Below are positions 5,749-9,718 of a stretch of DNA of 9,718 nt, piece after piece. Both the position numbers and the translations under genes were made by a program. Within the stretch, counting starts at the first letter, position 1; each line of letters opens with the position of its first letter. The DNA is from Candidatus Kerfeldbacteria bacterium (lineage in GTDB: Bacteria > Patescibacteriota > Patescibacteriia > SBBC01): NCBI GenBank assembly GCA_903854795.1, contig CAINXF010000080.1:1-9718 (forward strand). The letters run 5' to 3'. Below the pieces are notes generated by a model. That model did no database searches and had not been told where the DNA came from. It saw nothing but the letters and a program-made list of their open reading frames with translations.

Positions 5749-5756
5749 TTTGTCAA
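5728..5756 (-). promoter_or_regulatory. Sigma70 promoter of the pilin gene
   Basis: On the minus strand a consensus TTGACA (5756-5751) is followed after exactly 17 bp by TAGTCT (5733-5728). Transcription would start near 5721, giving a leader of about 130 nt before the pilin ATG, long for a single small gene. An ACCGCT/AGCGGT inverted repeat straddles the -10 and spacer. Confidence 0.8.
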
Positions 5757-5843
5757 GACTAGCGGCCTTTTGTTGCACAATTGTTCCATATGCGAGATGA
5801 TGAAGGTGGAACGATCTTAAGCACATCATTAACGATGGTAACT

Positions 5844-6353
5844 ATGAAAAAATCACACGTGCTCGGATTGGCATCGCTCGCGGTGTTCGCGGTACTTGCC
5901 GCAGGATGTGGCAAGAAGATTGTCATCAATACGCCGAACGGCAACGTGAACGGCACGATCGACGTCAACACGAACAGCGCAAATTTGAACATCAATGGTA
6001 CGACGCTCAAGACCGGCGATGTGGTCAGTCTTCCGTCGGACTTCCCGACCGACGTCTATGTGATCGACGGGACGATCAAGACCTCGATCTCGACGCCCGG
6101 CGTCGGGTACACGGTCGCGCTCACGACCACGAAGACGGTGAACGAGGCGAAAGCGTTGTATGACCAGAAACTGAAGGACAACGGCTGGACGCTCGCGACG
6201 TCCGGCGTCATCGATACGCACTCCGCCGCGGTCATCGCACAGAAGGGCGCGACGCGGTCGGTCACCGTCGCGATCAGTGACACGGACGGCCCGACGGTCG
6301 TGACGATCACGGCGACATCGAACGCGGCGACGAACAGCGCCACAAGCATGTAA
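5844..6353 (+). CDS. Putative lipoprotein, Asn-rich linker plus globular domain
   Basis: The product has 169 aa starting MKKSHVLG. A hydrophobic stretch to residue 21 and LAAGC with Cys22 form a lipobox, so the protein should be lipid-anchored outside the membrane. An Asn/Gly-rich repetitive segment follows (about 26-52, with NTPNGNVNGTIDVNTNSANL as part). The remainder (from SLPSDFPTDVYVIDG on) has the pattern DFPxDVxV, then beta strands, a helix in which Ala-Lys-x-x-Tyr and a conserved-looking GW occur (LYDQKLKDNGWTL), and further strands: a layout I associate with small envelope proteins of unknown function. The frame is open from 5781, but ATG 5844 is chosen because the signal peptide starts there. 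No good Shine-Dalgarno or promoter is apparent. The SDR gene starts 2 nt after the stop. Confidence 0.8.
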   Translation: MKKSHVLGLASLAVFAVLAAGCGKKIVINTPNGNVNGTIDVNTNSANLNINGTTLKTGDVVSLPSDFPTDVYVIDGTIKTSISTPGVGYTVALTTTKTVNEAKALYDQKLKDNGWTLATSGVIDTHSAAVIAQKGATRSVTVAISDTDGPTVVTITATSNAATNSATSM

Positions 6354-6355
6354 CG

Positions 6356-7150
6356 ATGGCAAACCCTGTCGCGTTGATCACTGGCGCATCGAGCGGCATC
6401 GGCCGTGAGTTTTCTCGCATCCTTGCACGTGACGGTTATGACTGCGTCATCGTTGCGCGCGACCTTCCTGCGCTGAACGATTTGAAGAAAGAGCTCGAGA
6501 CCAATGGTCGCGTCAAGGTGACACCTATCGCTATCGATCTCGCGGACGCCGCATCGCCCCTGCGCATCCTTGATGAGATTTCTCGCGCGGGGCTCGAGGT
6601 CAATGTCCTGGTGAACGATGCCGGGTTCGGCGCCGGCGGTGCGTACGTCGATCAGCCGTGGGAGACCACCCGAGACATGGTCGCGGTGAATGTGACGACA
6701 CTTCTGCACCTGACGCGTCTCGTGTTGCCGGGTATGGTAGCGCGACATCGCGGTAAAGTCCTGAACGTCGCATCGATCGCCGCGGCGCTACCAGGGCCGA
6801 TGGCTGCGACGTACTACGCGACGAAGGCGCTCGTGTGGTCGTTCTCCGAAGCGCTGTGGGAAGAGACGCGCGGCACCGGCGTGACGGTGACGTGTCTGCT
6901 TCCGGGCCCGACTCGCACCGAATTCTTCACCCGCGCGAAACTCGCGGTCATGCCGTACTCGAAGCTGATGGCACCGCGCGAGGTCGCCGAAATCGGCTAC
7001 CGTGCGATGTTGCATGGCGTGCGCAGCGTCGTTCCCGGAACGATGAACAGGCTCATCTGTGCGTTTGTGCGATTCGTGCCGAAAGGAGCGCTCCTTCGCT
7101 CGGTGAGACGTATGGGGCAACAGCGCGGTTCGCCGTCAGGGCGGGGATAG
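6356..7150 (+). CDS. SDR-family NAD(P)-dependent oxidoreductase
   Basis: This 264-aa classical short-chain dehydrogenase has a Rossmann motif TGASSGIG at residues 9-16, an NDAG at 87-90 (the usual NNAG with Asp), and the catalytic set S140, Y153 and K157 in the standard spacing (S, then 13 residues to Y, then YxxxK). It also has the PGPTRT segment after beta-6 that shapes the nicotinamide site. Length fits the family's 250-270 aa. VARDL after beta-2 suggests NADP preference through the Arg, which is inference. The substrate cannot be told. The subgroup with YYATKAL and PGPTRTEFF includes many YqjQ/DltE-like reductases. It starts 2 nt after the lipoprotein stop with no Shine-Dalgarno, so it is probably co-transcribed and re-initiated. 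Its last 15 bp overlap the 3' end of msrA on the other strand. Confidence 0.92.
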   Translation: MANPVALITGASSGIGREFSRILARDGYDCVIVARDLPALNDLKKELETNGRVKVTPIAIDLADAASPLRILDEISRAGLEVNVLVNDAGFGAGGAYVDQPWETTRDMVAVNVTTLLHLTRLVLPGMVARHRGKVLNVASIAAALPGPMAATYYATKALVWSFSEALWEETRGTGVTVTCLLPGPTRTEFFTRAKLAVMPYSKLMAPREVAEIGYRAMLHGVRSVVPGTMNRLICAFVRFVPKGALLRSVRRMGQQRGSPSGRG

Positions 7151-7690
7151 CAGGCGTGCGAACCGTTTCCTGAACGCGGCGACCTTCGGATCGATCACGA
7201 CGCGACAGTACGACGCATCGGCGTTCTTTTCGTAGAACTGCTGGCGCGCGCGCTCGGCAGGATAGAACGCCGTGAACGGTAGGAGCTTCGTGACGACCGG
7301 CTGTGGGAATACATGCGCGAATTCGAGTCGCGCCATGACACGCACCGCAACGGCGAGCTGGTCGTTGTCATGGTAGAAGATGGCCGAGCGGTACTGCAGG
7401 CCGACGTCGTGGTCCTGTCGGTCGAGCTGTGTCGGGTCGTGCGTCAGGAAGAACACCTCGACGAGCTGTTCGAACGTAACGATCGCGGGATCGAATATAA
7501 TCTGGACCGCCTCGGCATGGCCGCTCGTGCCCGAGGTCACTTGTCGGTAGGTCGGATGTTCGATAGTACCGCCCGAGTAACCGGACGTGACCGATTCAAC
7601 GCCGCGGAGCTCGCGGAATATCGCCTCGGTGCACCAAAAACATCCGCCTGCAAATGTCGCTGTTTCGTAAATCGTTGTTCCGGTTGCCAT
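7136..7690 (-). CDS. msrA: Peptide-methionine (S)-S-oxide reductase MsrA
   Basis: The product has 184 aa. GGCFWC with catalytic Cys17 (residues 15-20) followed by TEAIF, then GYSGG, HPTYRQVTSGTSGHAEAVQI and FFLTHDPTQLDRQ, is the unmistakable MsrA signature. A C-terminal YCRVVIDPK with Cys162 matches the resolving-cysteine region. The enzyme reduces methionine-S-sulfoxide in proteins using thioredoxin. No MsrB domain is fused and no msrB lies in the window. The ATG at 7690 is chosen because the conserved domain starts within 10 residues. The frame is open to 7831 only through the neighbouring gene. No Shine-Dalgarno is seen, and only 27 bp separate it from the divergent methyltransferase start. 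It overlaps the SDR gene tail to tail by 15 bp, so both genes share their 3' ends. Confidence 0.95.
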   Translation of the reverse strand: MATGTTIYETATFAGGCFWCTEAIFRELRGVESVTSGYSGGTIEHPTYRQVTSGTSGHAEAVQIIFDPAIVTFEQLVEVFFLTHDPTQLDRQDHDVGLQYRSAIFYHDNDQLAVAVRVMARLEFAHVFPQPVVTKLLPFTAFYPAERARQQFYEKNADASYCRVVIDPKVAAFRKRFARLLSPP

Positions 7691-7711
7691 AGTATGGAAT
7701 TGACGTACAAT
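7684..7711 (+). promoter_or_regulatory. Candidate promoter giving a leaderless methyltransferase mRNA
   Basis: TTGCCA (7684-7689) and TACAAT (7706-7711) are separated by 16 bp. Six to seven bases past the -10 is 7717-7718, which is the A of the methyltransferase ATG. The -35 lies within the first codons of msrA. If ATG 7694 were used instead, the -10 would be inside the gene. Confidence 0.5.
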
Positions 7712-7721
7712 GACACTATGG
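7687..7721. repeat. Inverted repeat CCATAGT...ACTATGG containing both divergent start codons
   Basis: CCATAGT (7687-7693) and ACTATGG (7715-7721) are perfect reverse complements. Each arm contains the start codon of one of the two divergent genes, so msrA and the methyltransferase gene both start in the context ACT-ATG-G. The centre is 21 bp. This may be an operator acting on both genes or reflect a favoured start context for leaderless mRNA. Confidence 0.5.
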
Positions 7722-8212
7722 TTACTACACCGGAAGTTCACCTGACATTTCTCGACCGTCTGGTCAGTCCGCTCGTCATGTGGTCGTTGGTCATGGCAGG
7801 GGCGGTCGTGTGTTGGTTCACGCTGTCGCACGATGCGCTGTGGCGAGACGCGTGGTGGATGACCATATTATTCATCGTAGGGATTGTCTATTGGATAACG
7901 ATGATGCGAGGCGCGCTCGCGGTCAACCGCCAGGCTGCACAGCCGACGGTCAAGAACACCGCGATCGTCGACCGCGGTGTCTATGGTATCGTCCGTCATC
8001 CAATATATTCGGGCGACGTGTACCTCATGACGGTTCTCGCGCTCGCCTTTCCGAATGTCTGGACCGTGGCGACGTGCGGATGGGCCATAGTGGTGTTCAT
8101 CGCGTGGATGTTCCTCGAAGAGACGGAACTTAAGCGGAAGTTCGGTTCACGGTACGATGAGTATCGGAAGCGTGTGCCGATGATCATGCCGAATATCACG
8201 AGGCCTCGTTAA
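7718..8212 (+). CDS. ICMT/PEMT-like membrane methyltransferase family protein
   Basis: The product has 164 aa and is an integral membrane protein with likely helices at about residues 17-37, 44-64 and two in the 100-133 region. The signature GVYGIVRHPIYSG (87-99) followed by FLEETELKRKFG (132-143) and YDEYRKRVPMIMP is that of the isoprenylcysteine carboxyl methyltransferase / phospholipid methyltransferase superfamily: RHPxY and EE(x)xL are the SAM-binding residues at the C-terminus. It should use S-adenosylmethionine at the membrane. Bacterial members rarely have known substrates, and the annotation isoprenylcysteine methyltransferase is usually by homology only. The start is ATG 7718, set by the promoter. 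ATG 7694 is an in-frame alternative adding eight residues. Two overlapping palindromes (CGAGGCCTCG 8199-8208 and CTCGTTAACGAG 8205-8216) cover its stop codon. Confidence 0.85.
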   Translation: MVTTPEVHLTFLDRLVSPLVMWSLVMAGAVVCWFTLSHDALWRDAWWMTILFIVGIVYWITMMRGALAVNRQAAQPTVKNTAIVDRGVYGIVRHPIYSGDVYLMTVLALAFPNVWTVATCGWAIVVFIAWMFLEETELKRKFGSRYDEYRKRVPMIMPNITRPR

Positions 8213-8458
8213 CGAGATCGCACAATAAAGGAATCAGTGGGTCAACTGGCAGAACCACGACAAATATATTTATTCGGTAACCGTGGCCAATAGTTTCGGC
8301 GATTTTACTGTGGTCTCGCTACCGTATTATTGCAAGGTCAAGGGAGTCTTCTTGTGGTAAGGAGGCTCCCTGCTCAGTTGACCTGACGGACACTGGCGCA
8401 CTCTTTGTTTCTGTTACTCCGCTCTACGGATGTATGCCTAGGTTGTGTGAAACGCGGG
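8213..8458. other. Structured spacer between convergent genes
   Basis: The spacer of 246 bp is AT-richer than its flanks and holds a 13-bp hairpin with extra alternative pairings (next entry). It also holds a start-less reading frame from about 8229 to a TAA at 8358-8360 with protein-like content (NWQNHDKYIYSVTVANSFGD is part) but no ATG, GTG or TTG near its start. The frame could be a decayed gene end. A tRNA, known riboswitch or promoter is not evident. Confidence 0.5.
8335..8384. terminator. 13-bp hairpin with outer stem, possible bidirectional terminator
   Basis: Bases 8341-8353 pair with 8359-8371 (13 pairs, two or three G-T wobbles) around the loop GTGGT. Outside it AGGTCA (8335-8340) pairs with TGACCT (8379-8384) with a 7-nt bulge. 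TTGACC (8378-8383) can also pair with GGTCAA at 8240-8245. It sits between the convergent methyltransferase and 4-TM genes. No long T-run follows on either strand, so termination is plausible rather than shown. Confidence 0.5.
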
Positions 8459-9052
8459 TCAGCTGTTGCTGTTCGCATGGCTGCTGTTCCTCCGTTTCCA
8501 GGTCTGACGGCCAGGGTGAAGGGGATATTTGTGGGGTGCTTCGCGGGGAGGACGCCATCCGGCATGCCGGCGGCGTTCGCACTGGCGCTTTGCCCAGTGC
8601 GCGATTCGCGAGCACCAACTCGCTACCATGAAGTAGGCGAGGATGACCGACGTTTCGCGGGCTCCCATCGGGAGTACCAGCGTCACGTCGGAGAGACGGT
8701 CGACCACGGAGAGCGTACCGAGGAAGACGAACCAGCTGAGGATAAGCAGGTCCGCCCGCTCGTGTCCCTTCGAGGTTGTGAACCACTTCTTCGCCCACCG
8801 CTGCAGCTCCTGCCAGGACAGCATCAGGAACACCAGAACGATCGTGAACCAGCCTTCGTCGACCAGTTTTCCGATCAATCCTTCGATTCCCTGCTTTCCA
8901 GCAAGTGCGGTGAGGTACATCTGCAACTCGTTCGGCAGCTTGAACGTCGCGATCAGGACGAGCAGCGCTTCGATGACGATCCAAAGCACTGCACACCAGA
9001 AGAGCAGACATTTGAGTGCCGCCCGGGCAAAACTACGGATGTTCTTGAACAC
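8459..9052 (-). CDS. Hypothetical four-TM membrane protein
   Basis: The product is 197 aa from a GTG at 9052. Likely membrane helices lie at about residues 13-36, 65-83, 101-119 and 130-148. Between helix 1 and 2 is a polar segment (LPNELQMYLTALAGKQGIEG), and after helix 2 a Trp/Lys-rich amphipathic stretch (QELQRWAKKWF). From about residue 150 the tail is very basic (KRQCERRRHAGWRPPRE, then an Arg/Lys/His/Ser mix to the end) and probably cytoplasmic, able to bind nucleic acid or acidic lipid, which is inference. The GTG is fixed by GAGGTGAT 5 nt upstream, and a promoter lies at 9115-9143, so this is a properly controlled single gene. I recognise no family. The last 40 residues are of low complexity and could be read-through into non-conserved sequence. 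Confidence 0.8.
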   Translation of the reverse strand: MFKNIRSFARAALKCLLFWCAVLWIVIEALLVLIATFKLPNELQMYLTALAGKQGIEGLIGKLVDEGWFTIVLVFLMLSWQELQRWAKKWFTTSKGHERADLLILSWFVFLGTLSVVDRLSDVTLVLPMGARETSVILAYFMVASWCSRIAHWAKRQCERRRHAGWRPPREAPHKYPLHPGRQTWKRRNSSHANSNS

Positions 9053-9057
9053 GGGGG

Positions 9058-9065
9058 ATCACCTC
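9058..9065 (-). promoter_or_regulatory. Strong Shine-Dalgarno fixing a GTG start
   Basis: GAGGTGAT on the minus strand is complementary to the 16S rRNA 3' end over eight bases and stands 5 nt (CCCCC) before the GTG at 9052. Confidence 0.75.
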
Positions 9066-9114
9066 TCCTTTGTAGAGCGGGGTGTCAGCGAGCGTTCCGG
9101 TAACTGAGCCAGCT

Positions 9115-9143
9115 AATCTAGTCCCGAACGTTCTCGATGTCAA
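9115..9143 (-). promoter_or_regulatory. Sigma70 promoter of the 4-TM gene
   Basis: On the minus strand consensus TTGACA (9143-9138) and TAGATT (9120-9115) are separated by exactly 17 bp. Transcription would start near 9108, giving a leader of about 55 nt with the RBS above. The spacer contains GAACGTTC, a perfect palindrome at 9126-9133. Confidence 0.8.
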
Positions 9144-9206
9144 TGCCTATGATGTGCAAAAACTGTTAATTTTCGGCGAATATTAGCAAAAAAGCCCGTC
9201 CCTATT

Positions 9207-9230
9207 ACATATGATGAAATTTTCATATGT
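9207..9230. repeat. ACATATGA-TGAAATTT-TCATATGT inverted repeat
   Basis: An 8-bp perfect inverted repeat with an 8-nt centre lies in an AT-rich patch between two genes. On the minus strand it is followed after 13 nt by six T (9193-9188). It could be an operator or a weak second terminator for the gene ending at 9340. Confidence 0.45.
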
Positions 9231-9260
9231 TACGTCAGGTTTTGAGACAACGGAAGGAGA

Positions 9261-9295
9261 AGCGGGGGTGGAACGGTCTTGTTCCACCCCTCGCT
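9261..9295 (-). terminator. 14-bp hairpin after the right-hand gene
   Basis: GGGGTGGAAC (9265-9274) pairs with GTTCCACCCC (9281-9290), and past a single bulged T the AGCG (9261-9264) pairs with CGCT (9292-9295), with a 6-nt loop. It lies 45 bp downstream of the minus-strand stop at 9340 and is followed on that strand by a pyrimidine-rich stretch (TCTCCTTCC) rather than a pure T-run. Probable terminator of that gene. Confidence 0.6.
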
Positions 9296-9339
9296 CTGAT
9301 ATTGCTGGCCCAGACGTTATGTCCGGGAACGAACGATGC

Positions 9340-9718
9340 TCACGCCGCCGATTCGATCCCCAGATGTTCGGGGATCGAGACCGGGGTCACACCTTCGACG
9401 ATGACAGGTCGGACGCACCCGACGCCGACGTCCTCGTACAGGTACGCGTGGTCCCCGAAGAGGAAGGGTCCGATCGGGTGGCCACCGGTGTCGCAGTCGT
9501 ACTCCATCGCGCGACACCTCAGCGTGTGGCCGATCTGCTTCTTCGTGAAGTCGATGAGGCATGGGTAGCGCGAGGTGCGGAGGTCCGTGAGGAGCTTGTC
9601 ACAGTTCACGGGACGGACGCTCAGGATCCGGGTGACCGACCGGAACGGACCGATGCGGCAGAGGTACAGCCACTTGCCGTTGATGCTGACCTCGATGGCG
9701 GTCGGCGTCGCGTTGACG
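9340..9718 (-). CDS. Hypothetical protein, C-terminal part (5' end outside window)
   Basis: A minus-strand frame runs from the right edge to TGA at 9342-9340, with 125 codons visible. An internal GTG at 9607-9609 is not a needed start, because the upstream sequence keeps protein-like content (TAIEVSINGKWLYLCRIGPF). The product is soluble-looking, mixed alpha/beta, with several cysteines (in YLCRIG, NCDKLL, PCLIDF, LRCRAMEYDCDTG) and a Gly/Val-rich C-terminal part with GHPIGPFLFGDHAYLYEDVG. Spacing of the cysteines does not match a zinc finger that I know. I recognise no family and see no signal peptide or membrane helix in this part. It ends 45 bp before the 14-bp hairpin. Confidence 0.7.
   Translation of the reverse strand, partial: VNATPTAIEVSINGKWLYLCRIGPFRSVTRILSVRPVNCDKLLTDLRTSRYPCLIDFTKKQIGHTLRCRAMEYDCDTGGHPIGPFLFGDHAYLYEDVGVGCVRPVIVEGVTPVSIPEHLGIESAA

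Noticed and set aside
5781..5843. Longer lipoprotein start at 5781
   Set aside because: It would put 21 residues before the lipoprotein signal peptide and destroy it.
8424..9011. 195-codon minus frame overlapping the 4-TM gene
   Set aside because: It lies in another frame of the same strand without an RBS or promoter, and the text lacks hydrophobic or domain structure. The frame ending at 8459 has the RBS at 9058-9065 and four membrane helices.
9227..9568. Plus-strand frame with a signal-peptide-like N-terminus (LVPPLALILLAQ)
   Set aside because: Its first part is the 14-bp hairpin and its remainder is antisense to the convincing minus-strand coding sequence. No RBS.
1..9718. CRISPR array, tRNA, insertion sequence or prophage
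   Set aside because: No regular direct repeats, no cloverleaf with T-loop consensus, no transposase or phage gene text on either strand.

Overview
The window is bacterial chromosomal DNA, moderately GC-rich (coding DNA clearly richer than the spacers), densely packed, with sigma70-type promoters and TAA, TGA and TAG all acting as stops. I see no tRNA, rRNA, CRISPR array, insertion sequence or phage gene. The organism cannot be fixed from this sequence. A class III (type IV) prepilin, small secreted and lipoprotein genes without close famous relatives, many starts without a Shine-Dalgarno, and many hypothetical membrane proteins would suit an uncultured candidate-phylum bacterium, but that is an impression only.

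Layout, left to right. (1) The 3' end of a PlsC-type acyltransferase, closed by a clear intrinsic terminator. (2) A five-gene plus-strand operon (432-3927): a PaaK-like adenylate-forming CoA ligase, a 42-codon gene, a 2-TM protein, a 4-TM protein and a RecD/Dda-like SF1 helicase. Its junctions are 2 nt gap, ATGA overlap, ATGA overlap, 4 nt gap. (3) A convergent minus-strand hypothetical gene (3946-4269) with its own strong promoter and a cluster of CGAAAACG motifs behind it. (4) A secreted protein with a Gly/Met-rich tail (4494-4979). (5) Two strong hairpins, then a minus-strand type IV pilin (5121-5591) with a TTGACA promoter and a long leader. (6) A divergent lipoprotein gene plus an SDR oxidoreductase (5844-7150). 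(7) msrA (7136-7690, minus), overlapping the SDR gene tail to tail and divided from a divergent ICMT/PEMT-like methyltransferase (7718-8212) by only 27 bp. (8) A structured spacer (about 8213-8458). (9) A minus-strand 4-TM protein (8459-9052) with a textbook promoter and RBS. (10) A spacer with a palindrome and a 14-bp hairpin, then the 3' part of an unrecognised minus-strand gene cut by the window edge.

Most units look like housekeeping or cell-envelope functions: lipid acylation and acyl activation, pilus, lipoprotein, methionine sulfoxide repair. No defence system or other clearly novel machine is evident. The points that most merit a second look are the translationally coupled ligase/small-protein/membrane/helicase operon, the msrA/methyltransferase start-codon inverted repeat with probable leaderless expression, the mutually exclusive pairings in the 8240-8384 spacer, and the operator-like repeats at the 4.36-4.47 kb and 5.72-5.75 kb promoters.
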